NCBI GenBank assembly: GCA_022829145.1
Contig: CM040742.1
Span: forward strand, 9,673,131-9,737,130
DNA from: Albula goreensis
Lineage: Eukaryota > Chordata > Actinopteri > Albuliformes > Albulidae
Reading direction: 5' to 3'
Length of the DNA: 64,000 nt
Part shown: one piece after another, positions 9,362 to 22,171 of the stretch
How positions within the stretch are numbered: the first letter of the stretch is position 1
Layout of the letters: every line of letters begins with the position of its first letter
Notes under the pieces: model-generated
Database searches by the model: none
Told to the model about the DNA's origin: nothing
What the model saw: only the letters and a program-made list of their open reading frames with translations
Translations under genes and position numbers: made by a program

Positions 9362-12300
9362 CTGCATGAGAGAGCACACACTGTTACACACACACTCACA
9401 CACAAACACTACACTGAGCTATCACCTGTATGAGAGAGCACGCACTGTTACAAACACACTCACACTCAAACACTACACTGAGCTATCACCTGTATGAGAG
9501 AACACACACTGTTACACACACACACAGACACTCACACACAAACACTAGACTGAGCTATCACCTGTATGAGAGAAATCACAATGTTACACACAAACACTAC
9601 ACCGAGCTATCACTTGTATGAGAGAATACATGCTGTTACACACACACACAGACACACTCACACACAAACACTACACTGAGCTATCACCTGTGTGAGAGAA
9701 ATCAGTGTTACATACAAACACTACACCGAGCTATCACTTGCATGAGAGAACACATGCTGTTACACACACACTGTTTCTGTCTCAAACTCTCATTCTCACA
9801 TAAAACTGTAATACTTTTACTGTATCCATGAGTGTTTGTGCAATAAAATTCTTAATATCAGAGATTATCTAAAGGAAAACCCCAGAAGTCTGGAGAGATG
9901 GCTTAAACCTGGTTTGGAGATAAGAAGTCCAACCCCCTGCAGTACCTGTGATGTACAAGGCACTGCTGTAACTGGTGTGGATCTGTTTGACTGGCAGGTC
10001 AGGCAGCGAATGGTTGATCTGCCTCAGGGTCAGTTGGACAGTGAATGAGCGTGGCCTGTCCAGCTGGGTTTCATTCAGTGGAACAGTGTATACCTTCCCT
10101 GACTCTGAGAGGCAGGAGGGATAGACAGGGAGAGAGGGAAAGAAAGAAGGAAAGCTGAAGGAAAATCACTAGTGTAGAACAGTTTAGATGCTAAAACAAC
10201 TGTTCACATTGCTAAAGCTGTCCTATTTAAAATGTATCATGCTAGACAATAAGATGAACAGAGACAGAGACTGGAAGGAAATAAGAGAGAGAGTGAGAGA
10301 GCAAACAAGAGAAAAGCATGAGCATAAGAGGGAGAAAGAGTGTGTGACAACAGGAAAGAGAAGGAGGGAGACTGGGAGTTGAGGGACAGAGAATAGGAAA
10401 GAAGGGAGAACGAATGAGTTAGACAGAGAAAGTGGGAGGGAGGGAGAGAGAATGATAGAGTGACAGAGAGGAGAGAGATGCCCCTCAGTGGCAGCCAATG
10501 AGAACGCGAGGCCAGGAGCTGACCATTGAACTGACCAGTCAGTAGCAGAAGGGTCCGATTGGCCTCAGGGCCCATGAGCCGAAGCTGGCTGAAGGTCAGC
10601 GAGGGGTGAAAGGTCATGTGGAAGACGCGCTCTCCAGTGTACTGGTGGTAGATCTCCACACTGTCGCACTGTTTCAGGGTGACACCGTTTCTGAGACGCC
10701 CCCCTGTCTGGGTGCCCAGGGGCCGAGTCACCAGCACATACAGGTACTGACGATGGGACACATCACTGCGGGGGTCCGCTGTAAACTGGGGGGTAGGTAG
10801 GGTGGCAGTATCAGTCAGACAGCAGGTCTCTTTCTTGTTTATATTTGCATTTTTTTCTTTTCCAAACCCAAATAGCCCCACTGAAAGACTGCCTCCCACA
10901 GACTCTTCTGTTTCACACCATTGCAAACCCTCACTCTTCCCCACAGAGCAGTCACATGCTGCTTACGCCATGTGTGGCAGGAGCAACACAAACTTCACAT
11001 ATGACCAGCTCATGATTACCTGTTCCCTGGCGGGCGAGGGGGAGGCGCTACAGAGCAATGAGACTGTTGATTTTAAACAGCTCAACCCTGTCCTTTTCTC
11101 AGGCCTCACCACCACCTGCCCATAGCCCCAGCAATGGTGGTGTTGGGACCCACAGCTCCACACTGATACAGGTGTGTGCATTTTATGGATAACCAACTGT
11201 TTCAGAATGTGGCATTGATGATTCTGAGACTTCAGTCTCTATACAGCACCCTTTACAGGTAGTGATATCAGTGAATCTGGTTCTTTACGGTTTTTCATCG
11301 TGAGATAAGTTTGCAGAACTCTGTATAGTCTGTGACAGTGTTGGCACTAGTTTGGCTTGCTCTGCCACATGCCGTCACTCACGTCTTTGACATTGTGGCA
11401 CAGCACGGAGTTGCGGCTGGCCTCGCTCCAGACCAGCTGGCCTCTGGGGGACAGAGTGACCGAGTCGTACAGCATGAACACGGTGCCCTGCTCATCCCAC
11501 AGGAAGTGGTTGTCGCAGGTGGGCAGGATGCACTTGAAGCCCAACGAAAGAGGGGGGTTGACTGCCTTGGCCATGGGGAGCCCTCCCCGGCCACTGCCCC
11601 CTCCGCCCCCCCCCAAAGTGTGCAGGTACAGGGCCTGGGTGTCTACAGACAGACAGACAGATACATAATACACACAGAGATATCACACAGGATACAACAT
11701 TCTCACACACGCACACACACAATCACCGAAGATACAACGTACATACACACTCAGCTTGTCACATGAATATAGAGAAATGTCTCTCTCTCTCTCATACACA
11801 CACACACACAGGCAGATAACTGTACATCACACACTGATCTGAATGTGCTTTTTCTTAGAAGGCACAAAAATAAAAAGTAAAATCAGGCCTTGCTCTTACA
11901 GCTCAGGATGGCCATCCTCCTCCAGTTGCGTGGCGGGGAGGTCTCAGGGAGCAGGCACATTTCTTGGCGACGGCAGAGCACCCTCCAGAGGCCGGGGCTG
12001 TAGCTCAGCTGGTGGAAGGCATGGCAGGTGGCTCCAAATGCGATGACATCACCCACAGACACCCACGACAATATCTGCTCCAACTGGGGAAAACATTTTT
12101 GCTTAAAGCCAAAAACTTGGTGCAATGCGTGGGGTGTGTATGCTGACTGCTCTTCATGAGATTCATTTGTTCAATTATTTATTAAATGAATTCTGTTGGA
12201 TAAATATGGAGTGAAATTAGTTCATTTTGAAATCTAAATAACTAGATTGCTGCCTTTATTCTTTACATGAACACAGAGTTAAACAAACACACACATACAC

Positions 12301-13041
12301 ACATATGTATATTTATAACCAATCTAGGCCTAATTATGACTTAATTACACACACACACACACATAGTATATGCTACAGCCCGGTTACAATTGAGCCGACT
12401 GCGGCAGCAGTAGGCCTAGACTGGTTGGTTTTTGTTGTTTAGAAAAACCTCGCTTTTCAAAAGGGGTACTAGCTGTATTGTATAAGGTACATCGGTTTCC
12501 TACGGACAAGATTGGCCGCACTTTTGACATAAAAACGAGATAAAGCTAAACGCTACCTACACCAAAGTTCCATTTAATTCGCTGGTCGTAAGGGGCCAGC
12601 AGCGCCAACAGCAGGTTTTTAATGATTACGCAATTTAATGAGAGTATTTCGGGGCATGTCTTTTTATCTTGGGCTTATACGTTAATACAGTGCAAACTCC
12701 GCATCAGTCCCCAGCACGTAGACTGGAGGTGACGGTCATATTTTTGGCAGCGTTTGCGTCTCACCATCTCAGACGGGAGTGATTCGATGGATGTTCGCGC
12801 AGAGACTGCTTCTTTTCCTGAGAATTTTCTCCTCTTCTTAGACTATGGAGACATAAATAACTTTACATATTTAACCTTTGTGCGGGACTGCAGTCATGTA
12901 ATAGCTGAAACACATTGAAAATATCCCACCAGATCAAAAAGACTTCACTTCAAATACCGCACTTACAGTAGAGGGCACAGCTGATATAATGATGGGGTCT
13001 GGGGGGCGTTTTCGTCCCTCCTTTTCTGGACTGCCGTCCAT
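7972..13041 (-). CDS. fbxo24: F-box only protein 24 (F-box + RCC1-like repeats), complete ten-exon CDS
   Basis: Exons in order of transcription: 13041-12967, 12842-12765, 12083-11900, 11642-11383, 10785-10536, 10104-9946, 9361-9240, 8880-8749, 8668-8498, 8295-7972. Every junction has GT-AG ends and the phases close to 1755 bases (584 aa; human FBXO24 is about 580). The protein follows human FBXO24 along its whole length, for example RQYLYVLVTRPLG, VNETQLD-like PLNETQLDRPRSFTVQL, GQLGTGDKIDRREPTQ and CGCGRGGRLPGW. The family acts as a substrate receptor of SCF (SKP1-CUL1) ubiquitin ligases and in mammals is mainly expressed in testis; that is family knowledge. The start ATG was chosen because its exon ends at a consensus donor (ACT|GTAAGT) in phase 0 and supplies a basic N-terminus. 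No break or missing motif was seen. Confidence 0.93.
9351..9765. repeat. Minisatellite copying the FBXO24 exon 7 splice acceptor, 7 copies
   Basis: Copies of tgagctatcacctgtatgag start at 9351, 9415, 9479, 9551, 9603, 9677 and 9727 (period 50-74), separated by CA-rich filler. The first copy spans the real intron-exon junction of FBXO24 exon 7. Read on the minus strand each copy contains a CAG|GTGATAGCTCA-like acceptor plus the first ten or so exon bases, some with T or A changes. Confidence 0.85.
9946..11642 (-). CDS. fbxo24: FBXO24 exons 4-6: central region
   Basis: Exon 4 (11383-11642) starts by completing a Tyr codon (Y-TQALYLHTLGG, compare human YTKGLYFQAFGG) and contains a glycine-rich insertion. 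Exon 5 (10536-10785) carries DPRSDVSHRQYLYVLVTRP and ERVFHMTFHPSLTFSQLRL. Exon 6 (9946-10104) carries NETQLDRPRSFTVQLTLRQI. All three match human FBXO24 in order. The intron between exons 5 and 6 holds a purine-rich (GAGA)n tract at about 10120-10470. Confidence 0.9.
11900..13041 (-). CDS. fbxo24: FBXO24 exons 1-3: basic N-terminus and F-box
   Basis: Exon 1 (12967-13041) encodes MDGSPEKEGRKRPPDP and hydrophobic residues. Exon 2 (12765-12842) adds SKKRRKFSGKEA and ends LPSEM. Exon 3 (11900-12083) continues LEQILSWVSVGDVIAFGATC to NWRRMAILS. Together they form the F-box (LP-E-x-L-x-x-I-L ... D-x-x-x-x-x-x-x-C ... W) at about residues 47-95, which would bind SKP1. The introns of 123 and 681 bases are short, as is usual in fish. 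The exon 2 acceptor is inferred, because an in-frame TAG just upstream (minus strand) requires splicing at that point. Confidence 0.85.
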
Positions 13042-15591
13042 TAGTGAATTTTGTAAATATGACTCATTCAACAGAGTACTTTTAAGTAACGCTAATGGTT
13101 TGGATCATCAGTCATATCGCTACCCAAATGCGTTGTATTGCAGAGTGTGAACTGGCCAAATGGAATTCCCCAAGTGTTGTCTATGTTTCTGAAGCTATAG
13201 TGCCCTGTGACGTTGACCTGCTTCTGTGTTATCATATTGGGTCACAAATTCCAGAACCTTCACGTCACACAAACGAGCAATATTTTAGACAATAGTTTTC
13301 TTCCGATTAAATACTATGCCTTAGATATTATTTTTGAATATTGTGATGCCATTTGCTAAATCAGTGGGAAGATTTGAGTTGCTTTGATATGGCCAGGCCT
13401 GCTATCAACAACGTTCACTAATTGAGTAATAGGCCTGGGTTACCAGCTCTCACTCTTCTGACGTGAGACAATTTTTCAGGCGCTGTCTCACGCTCTCACA
13501 CTGCCCAGGCAAATCTCACGCCATGTGACACGGCACCATTGTCCCTCCGTTAATGATATGGAAAGCGTGCTGGAAAAGGTCTTCAGCGTCTTGGATTTTT
13601 CATTGGCACCGCGGAGTGATTCATGAAAACAGCGACTGATTATTATTTGGACCGCATCAAAGTTCTCCACCAATCAAACTTAAGCTCTCCCCTCACTCAC
13701 GTTAGCGGTTTACCTGCATGTGTTGCCTTGGTAGAAGAAGATCGTGGATGTCCACGCCGCATTGAAACGGAAAATTCATGCTCCGAGCTTTCCAAGTATA
13801 GGCTAAACCCTACATTAAGACGGCTGTCTTTCATCCTTTAAGAGTGACAAAACAGGGCTAACAAGTGTAAATTGGCCCACTGACAGTGTTCCTTCCTGAT
13901 GGTGAAAGAGAAAGTGTTGAATGAGTAGCTAGCTAGCTAACTTCTGTGTTTCTGTGCAATGCCACTGTGTACAGTGCAGTACACAGAGGCAAATGTCTAC
14001 GATGTTTATTATTTTGGCAACCCCTGCCAAACTGTGTTATCTATAAACATCCTTACATCAAAGAACTGTGCTAAGAATTTCCTGCATATTATCAGCTATA
14101 CCAAGAGGAGACCCGTTTCTGAGTGAAATCAGTTCAATGGAACAGACCTTTTCGTGGGGCTTGGTCATAGCAGAGACACAAGCCTGGTGTAGCAGCTTAC
14201 TGCTGTGCTAAGGCAAGAAACACAAAGATAGGCTTTGGGCAGTATCTTTTAATTCAATTTAAAACCTTAAATAGATGTATTTAATTAAGAATAGGTGACA
14301 ATGGTGTTTCTTATTCTCCACAGAGTAAAAGTCAACAAGCAGTTCCCCTGTGTGTTATCATTATGTCTAAGTTGGTGGAGTTACTCGATGCCAAGTCCTT
14401 CAATTTAAACTATTTTCAAGTGCCCTAATGTATTGCAAATATCCCACATTCTGTGGTCTTGTGGAAATTCAATTGCCCAGAAACACATGAGTGATTTGCT
14501 GGACAAATTAACAATTTAGATACTATACAGTTTCATCCCCAAGTATCACAATATAACATCCAAATACACACATTCACAATACCAAATTTCAAAAATACTT
14601 CAATAAAAAAGACCATGAACTAGGTGGTAAGGAGAGAAATGCACTTCACAGAGAAGCTGTAAACATTCGTATTCATATTTAAATAAATATTCACATTAGC
14701 CTGGTGTTAATTCTATCCCCACTTCTGTTTACTTCGTTAATTCCGCAGCTTTTCTGCGGTCCCTACAGCCCGTCCAGCTCGTCCCACTTTGGGTCGAGAC
14801 CCTCAGAGTCTCTAGGGCTACCCTGATTGGACAGGTTCTTAATGTGATAAAATATAGATAATTTATGAGCCATATTCACAGTTTAGACTATATACATTAT
14901 AATCTGCCAAATATTAAACCTTCAGGCATATGATATCCCTGCTCTTCCTGTGGGCCTGTGGGTGTTGAACAGGGTCATGTCCAGGATGCACAGGTCCACA
15001 TGGCACGTGAGGCAGCACAGTGCACTTTCGGGCTGGGTGTGACTCTGCACTGGGCAGCACTAACACCCTCAGACATTCTACCCCCGCAACTCAATCTCTA
15101 CCCCTAGGGGCTGTAAGAACTGCACCCTGTCCTGTCCGGCCACATGCACACATGTGGCCAGTCTATGCTCTTAAAGCCCCACTCCATTCATCCTTATTTT
15201 TTAACTTTATGATGCCCCCTGTAGGCTGGTCCAGTGCAAGTCCAATGTATTCTGTGTTGCCAAGTCCAAAATGTGACACATCAGAGAGAGCATAAGTCCA
15301 TTTTCTGACCTCCTCCTAAAATGGTTTTCAATGTGCCACAGCGGTATGTTCTAGCATATACTACAGATGTGATGTTGCTACCCTGTTGGTAGGGTTACTG
15401 AGCAGATGAGGGTGCATTATATTCTCTGCAGCTAGTTCCATGAGGTCCTGCGTCATCATGAACTCTCTGCTTCAGCTTGATGAATGTTTCTGTGAGTGAG
15501 AACAGGAAGTGAGGTTGACTGGAATGGGCCCTTAGATGTGTCTCTGAGAGGTTGCTGTTGCTGGGGTTGCTGTTTTGCTGTGTTGGTGGGG
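13042..15591. other. FBXO24 upstream region; no further gene assigned
   Basis: The first few hundred bases must hold the FBXO24 5' UTR and promoter; no TATA box stands out. CpG sites and a CCAAT-like ccaatcaa (about 13671) lie at 13450-13750. A minus-strand frame at about 14763-14830 that ends DPKWDELDGL is open but has no phase-compatible partner exon. Nothing else was recognised. Confidence 0.4.
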
Positions 15592-17106
15592 TCAGTAGGT
15601 CATGTCGATGACACTGCAGTCCATCTGGTGTCGGAGTGCCACACAGGCCTTGTGGGAGACGTACACCTGCCGGGTGGCTCTGTCCCTGACCCCATCCTCA
15701 CCTGCAGAGCACCAGGCCACCGTTGGGGCCAGGTATGCTGGGGTGTCTCCAGGGGGCACTGTGGGGGGTTGGGAAGAGGAAGACAAAAACAATAGCAGGC
15801 CCTTAGTGTTCACAGCAAGCCTTCTTTAATGATCTCTCCAGAGTCCAAGCCGCAGAGAACATGCTTCATTAAAGTGAAGAAAGCTCTTCTTTGTTTGCTG
15901 CTTTCCAAAAGCAATCTCTTTTTTTGCAACATGGTTCTGTTTACCTCAGAGCCTGAAAAGCTACCTTCACATATACTACAGAGAAACCTGACAGTAGTTG
16001 GAAATATTTGTTCTGGGCACATTCCTGCCTTTGTGACACTTTGCTGTGTAAACATCTGCATGCCTTTTATCTGTTAACGTATCCAGTATGTCCTCATTTA
16101 TAACCTTGAGGACAGGCATTAGAGATTAGTCTTTGGCTATAATCACTTGTTGTCATGCATCCAATGCTTTCCTCCCTGCAGATTCATCAGCACCTCCATG
16201 CCTACTTATGTTATCAGAGAATGATGATGACAGCATACACTCAGGCTGCAGTCCAATCCATTGAATCTTCTTCCCTCCAAAACGTCACCTAGAAACGTCT
16301 CTCAGGAACATGTGAGACTCCACCAATTAAACACAATTATGTCAGTGCTTACTCATGTTTGATTGGTGGAGTGTCACATGCTCCCAAGTGAAATTAGCAA
16401 GTGAAGTTTTAGAAGGCAGAGGATTTATCGGCTTGGACTGCAGCATTGGTCTGTGCACCTGAAGGCACCTGGCTGGCCAGAAGAGGCCGCTAGAGAGCAT
16501 AAAGACTAATGACCTTATTCAGATTAACCCCGATCATTCCCCAGTGATGCAGGGCCAAGTGTTGCTATGACACTGGCACTGCAAGAGCTCAAATACCCAG
16601 CCACAAGGCTAACATTTTCCTCCTAAACAGTCATCTTACTGCATTAGCTTTATCAATTTACAAATGATAAAATATTCAAGCTACATCCCTAACAATTAAA
16701 CAAAGCTGAAAAAGAACCATACTTAAGCACATCACTGAACCACCAGAATGAAGCATTGTACTGCAATATGGTAATGTTGTACCTTACTGAGGAAACCCAC
16801 TGGAGCATCTCACTAAAGCATGTTATTTAATTATCTCATTGCAGCATCTTACTGAAGCACCTTAATGAAGCACCTTACTGAAGCTTCTTCCTGAAATTGC
16901 CCACAGATCCTCAGGGCCAGCAGCATCCCCCCTTGCCCCTCACCACATTATGCCACATCCTTACCTGCCTGTAGGGGGCGATGTCTCTTGCCCCGCTCTT
17001 TACACCGCCGTTGCCATGGGAAGCAATGCAGCACCTTCACACCCATATCTGTATGAGGGGACAGGACATGAAATTTAATATGAAATGTAACATTTTACAG
17101 GGACAC

Positions 17107-17191
<85 letters not shown>

Positions 17192-18598
17192 TGTGTGTGT
17201 ACATAATGTAACATCTTATATTGAGATGTGTCTGTGCTTCACTAACCCAGTGCCCTCACCACAAGCAAGGCCACTCCATCCATTCCTTTAAAGGATTTCC
17301 TGGAAGTTTATGACAACCATAAGTAAAAGCAATTCCCTATAAGGAGAAGTGGGGCAGGTTCAGGGAACAATAGTTTAGTATATGTTGGTGTTCCAGATAG
17401 TTGTTGAGTGAAGTAAAACTAAAAATAAATCCAAAGCAGGTTATAGCTCGTTGTGTGTTCTTGTGTTGTTCTGTCTGTTCCTGCTCTCACAGGGAGCCCA
17501 GGAGAGAGGAGGTGGTGTCCTCTACAGGTGGACACAAGTCCAGAGCAAATACCGTCTCTGTGGGGCTCATACTGGGTCTCTCTGTACCCATATGTCCCAC
17601 TAACCCCATTCAGGCATTTGTTTTTTGCCTGAATAACGTTCTGATTTCCCTTTTTAAAAAAGTGATCTCATCAATGATGACGGCTGGATCCCACGAAGAA
17701 AAAAAAAACCAACGCATTCTGTGTCCCTGTATTTCTTTGCAACGTCACCAACACAAGAGGTATCTCAAGTTAACTTTACGAGCTTCGAGGTTGTTTTAAG
17801 AACCGCACAATAAGGGAAGATTTCCTCACTCTTTTTTCCTGGTAAAAACGCATCTCCCTTTCGTTTAACTCCAAGATTAACCCTAAACTCCAGATCACCT
17901 CTGTCGCTGGTTGTTATTGGTCGATAAATCGCCCTGGCATGACGGCAGCACGCTGTTAGAGAGCCAGGATAAACATAAGCGGTTTTCTTTGAAAACAGCG
18001 TTATATAAGGCAGGAGTCGCGAGGACATCATCTGCCGTTCCGGGGATGGAAAATTAGAGCAGGCTTTGACTCTGAGAAGAGGAAATTAACATTTTGAGTT
18101 TATCCCTACATCTCTTGCCAAATCCTTACACAGAATACATTGTCTGTCTTGATACTTACATGAGAAAACTGCGTAGGGTGCAAACATTGAAGTTAACCCA
18201 TTCCACTTTAAACGGACCACACTTCTGCTTCCTGCATAATTTACCGAAGGGTCCAAAAGCAGTGCGCGAGCCTCCGCCCCCATCTCCTTCCCAACTCACA
18301 GCAGAGTCGCATCTTTACATTGTTCCTTACGCGGCTCAACTGTCTGATGCAGACTAATACTGTAACCGCTGCTCAAAATATTTACAAAACCATTAAATTA
18401 TTTATTGCCTTTGACCTTGCTTTAGGAGTTTATACTTCAAAAGAATTAAACATAAAGAGTCTTTAAAAATTTCGTGGTTTAAAATTATTAGGCTATGGTT
18501 GTCATTAACTTACCTGTCGCTGGACCACAAAGGGAAATGATGTTACTGCCAGCGTATTTATTCCGTTGTGAAATCTTGCTAAGGTCGTTGTCCCACAT
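15592..18598 (-). CDS. Unrecognised three-exon gene, 111 aa
   Basis: Exons in transcription order: 18598-18514, 17048-16965, 15758-15592. The first donor is consensus (ACAG|GTAAGT), the second strong (GCAG|GTAAGG). Both acceptors follow long pyrimidine tracts (cccctcatacag, cccaaccccccacag). All junctions are phase 1 and close to 336 bases with a TGA stop. The protein starts MWDNDLSKISQRNKYAGSN, has a basic cysteine-containing middle (VLHCFPWQRRCKERGKRHR) and ends KACVALRHQMDCSVIDMTY. No signal peptide or membrane segment is evident in this frame, and I do not recognise the family. A TATA-like box lies about 115 bases upstream of the ATG in CpG-rich DNA. Extra upstream exons, or alternative use of only part of this chain, cannot be excluded. 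Confidence 0.55.
16309..16380. repeat. 25-bp inverted repeat, hairpin-forming
   Basis: Positions 16309-16333 (catgtgagactccaccaatt, then aaaca) and 16356-16380 are reverse complements with two mismatches and a 22-base loop. Each arm contains a CCAAT core. It lies in intron 2 of the unrecognised gene. Confidence 0.7.
17110..17202. repeat. (TG)n microsatellite
   Basis: A nearly perfect (TG) run of about 45 units in intron 1 of the unrecognised gene. Confidence 0.95.
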
Positions 18599-18710
18599 AC
18601 ACGTCTGCGTGACAGGCGCAGTAGGGTTCGTAACTGAAAGTGTCCTAGCCGGGACGGTGCGAGCGCGAGGATGACAAGGAGTAGGGTCTGGCGCGCGTGG
18701 ACGGCTTGTC

Positions 18711-18720
18711 CCTTTAAATA
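18711..18720 (-). promoter_or_regulatory. TATA-like box of the unrecognised gene
   Basis: The minus strand reads TATTTAAAGG about 115 bases before the proposed ATG at 18598. The intervening 18600-18700 stretch is rich in CpG (gcgcgcgtgg, gagcgcgagg), as expected for a promoter and 5' UTR. Confidence 0.45.
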
Positions 18721-18721
18721 G

Positions 18722-21700
18722 AAAATCGACATGTGACATACAAGGTCGGTCTCCTCCTCTTTTTCCATCTCTGTTTCCATCGGCTTAACCTTGCTGGCAA
18801 ACTGACAGAGGGGAATAGATACTCCCAGCAGGGCTCTCTACAAAATCCATTTGTGATGCGCATGATTGTTGCTGAGCCTTCGGTTGCACATAAACAGAGC
18901 AGAATATACACACGATTTCAGCACTTACAGTGTTTAACATGTTTTCTTCACCATCGACGTTATCATCCAGAGCGTCTCTGTCAGGGGTGGTATGCCCCGT
19001 TCTTTCTGTTCCTCTGATGTTTTGGGTCAGGCTGACAGGTGCCGCTCAGCAGCGGACCGGATCTCAGGTGAGCTCCAGGACTCCGGCGGGCCATCTGGAG
19101 GTTGAGCAACAGGACATCTCCTGCCGCGCCCAGTTTCATTTGTTGCAGCAACATTCACCTTCCTGCACCCGCTGTGCACTACAGTGGAAAAAGCAAGTGC
19201 ATGCGTCCCGTTTGGCTGTAAGTTGTTATGGTTCGTTAACCCGTGTTGCCACCCTGGAAAGCGTTTAAACAGAATTGATCAAGCAATCCAGAAAGTATGA
19301 ATGATTCACTTAGCATAAATGTTTTATGTGATTTTTTTCACCAATCACTCCCTCACATTTCATATTTTTCTTTTTTTTTTGGGGGTTGGGGTGGGGGGGG
19401 TGGAGTGTGAGCGTGGAGACTGCACTATACACCTATACACAAAAAGGCAGTAGATGGCAGTATTTCCACACTGCAATGCAATGCCCACCAGATGTGCTGT
19501 ATGATGAGCGGGGATCATCAATTAGCGGCCTGCAGCCACTTTTCGCAGGTCCCGCCTTAGCTTTCCCAACCCCAAATAAAGTAGAATAAATTGTTCAAAT
19601 ACCGTTCCTATATTAGTTATATTAATTTTATGTCAAATTTATAAGAAGGGGTAAAGCACTAAACACTGTCAAACCATCAAGTGGTTTTGAAATGCATAAC
19701 CATACTGTACGACAGAGTTGAATATTTTATTCATTTTTTAAAAATCTTTTACTTATACAGGTAAGCATTTCTAAACAATGGCATTATAAAGACATATTTG
19801 TCGGTCCATTCTTTGTTGAAAATGTGATTTTCTGTATCAATTTTCCCTTCAACATAGACATTTTTGCTAGATTGTTTGCTAGATAACGTGAAATGGAAAT
19901 TGAGTGTGGTGTCAGTAAATGTTACATGTGGTTGTAATTAATTAGGAATGATTTGACTGTTTCTAATGATTTATTTTTTTATTGTTACAATTTATTTTGT
20001 AAATTGTTTATTTTTTTATTTATTTTTAACACCAGGATGTATTGGGTGCAACATAGGTTTGATAATTCCTAATCCTGCATAGATACATTTTGACTGGGAA
20101 AAGAAAGGTTTGATGGAACTCATTTGTTTAGAGACTCATGGGTTGGGGCGGGGTGGTGTCGTTCAGTCCAGTTTGGCCCCAAGAGTATTAGCTCTTTGAG
20201 AATTGATGACCCCTGCTGTAGAGTGAAAACGGCATTTTCCTGGAGAAGCTGTGAAGTGGGCATTACATTGTGATGGTGGCCATAGACTGCATGAGACATC
20301 CACTGTGAAAGTATTGTACTGGGGCCTGTTACAGCGCTGAGAGAAAATAACGTCCACACATTGTGTACAGACATTTCTCATATAACTGACCCTTGATCTT
20401 GCACCTGCAAACAAACTCTGTAAATGTGCTAATCAAATTCATTACTCAAATTACTCCAGAATACCAAGAATGTCCACTGGCCCTCCAGGACTGAAACAGT
20501 GTGCCCTTCCTCGGAGACAGACCTTTTGTGAACCTCAGATTTTTTACAATCAAATCTGAAAGTTGCTACCATGAATTTTAAATCTTGTTAACAGATTTCC
20601 TGCTGTTCTGTAAGGTCACTGAAAGTAACCGCTGGTCCAAACGGTCAAACATACCTGTTTTTCCAGAGTGGCCTAGGACTAAGCGAGTTTACAGGAATCA
20701 AAAACATAAAATAAAAACATGTCATGTGCATTATGTTGCATGCAAAATATTACTATCATACAGCTTTTCCCCTGTGGTATAAATCCTTTAATTAGACATC
20801 ATCATAAATTACAATCAAATATAAGATGTGACATCTGTGTGTGTATAAAACAAAAATAGTATAAAATATACTTTCAGTACTTGGAGAGTTACATTGAGAA
20901 ACAGGAAATGCAGTTTTGCGAGTGAGAGACTTCTGTGTCTGTAAGTATAAGAGGGGCCTGCCAGGAGGGGGCGCTGTGCTCTGGACCCAGTCACCTGAGA
21001 ATAAGCCACACTGAGCTTGCAGACGCGCTCTGCACAAACACACTTCAAAGGCGGACAGGAGACAGGTGAAGAGGGGCTTGTCTGGAAAATGAGCCAAGGA
21101 AAGAACTCCCACCATGTCATTTTCACCAAAATTTTCCTCATAAGATTTTTGTAAAAACAAGAGGTCACCCAAATGTATGTCCAAGGTAGTACCCCTACAT
21201 GAAGTAAAAGCCCCTGAAAGAACAAAATTTCTGCCATGTAATCCACATTTAACAAAGGTACAAGTGTGAAATTTTCTCACTTATGAATCACACTTCCTCC
21301 CAGTAGAGTAAACAAAGCGAACTGACATTACCATTATAACTGCTGTTAGAGGCTACCCTGTAAAGCTTTCTCACATCTCAAAAGCCAAACTATTAAAATA
21401 GTTGACACTTTTGTGCAAAAATGTAGTTTATCATATACCATATAAAACCAATCATTACAGAATGAAACGATGTAGGATTGTGAAGCACCGTACCACTTAA
21501 GGCTGTTGGGAAATGTAATTCCTCATCATACACCACCAAAAATGGAAAATGGAATCATATCAGATCAAAAGAATTCACCAGCTGACGGGTATGGGGTAGT
21601 AGAAACGACATCAATGTTCAGCAAAATAGCGGTCTGACAGCAAACAGGTTGCTTACATAGGTTTTGTAAGAACCTGTGGCAAAATGAACAAGAAATCCCT

Positions 21701-22171
21701 TTTCCTGGGTCCACTCTTGTGGCTCACTCCACCTCTTTGTCTGGAATAATAAAGCAGGGATCAGTTATGATGTCTCCTTACTTCTGCTGAACAGAGAGCA
21801 ACTCCAGCAATCATGGAGCTCATTGTTAACAACCAACAGAACAACCCCGACAGTGATTGGTGGATACTCTCTGGATACACTTCTAGGAGTTTCAACCAAT
21901 CACTGTAAGTGTTATTCCCAGGGTACTCCATGATTGGTGGCACTCTCTTCCGTTAAGGTGACGTCATGACTGTGTTAAACCCTGCTTCATGATCCCTGAC
22001 ATTGAGGCTACTTATTGTTTTTGGCCTCAGTGAGCCTCTGTATGCTTTCTCAGATTGGTTCTTGGGCTTATCTTTGATTTCATGTTGCTGGTGGGTTTTT
22101 GCTTGCTGCTAGCTGTGGGCGGGGGCCTTGCTGTAAATCCTGGCCTGTGATTGGTATGCAGGGCTGTGAGG
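18722..22171. other. No gene assigned between the unknown gene and PCOLCE
   Basis: The stretch 18730-19080 is moderately GC-rich and may be shared promoter sequence. A possible diverged hAT end (tttgagaattgatgacccct) lies at about 20197. The left-over sequence near 20790-22171 would include the PCOLCE 3' UTR, where I could not place the poly(A) site with confidence (an ATTAAA on the minus strand at about 20787 is one option). Confidence 0.35.

Noticed and set aside
10237..10944. Single 235-codon minus-strand frame
   Set aside because: Only 10536-10785 is coding (FBXO24 exon 5). The rest is intronic, including the purine-rich tract read as a Ser/Leu-rich tail.
14763..14831. Possible terminal exon ending DPKWDELDGL
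   Set aside because: The acceptor phase does not fit the exon chain of the neighbouring gene and no other partner was found.
18505..18780. Minus-strand frame with a signal-peptide-like LLLVILALAP
   Set aside because: It begins upstream of the TATA-like box, and its phase at the donor leads to an immediate stop in the next exon.
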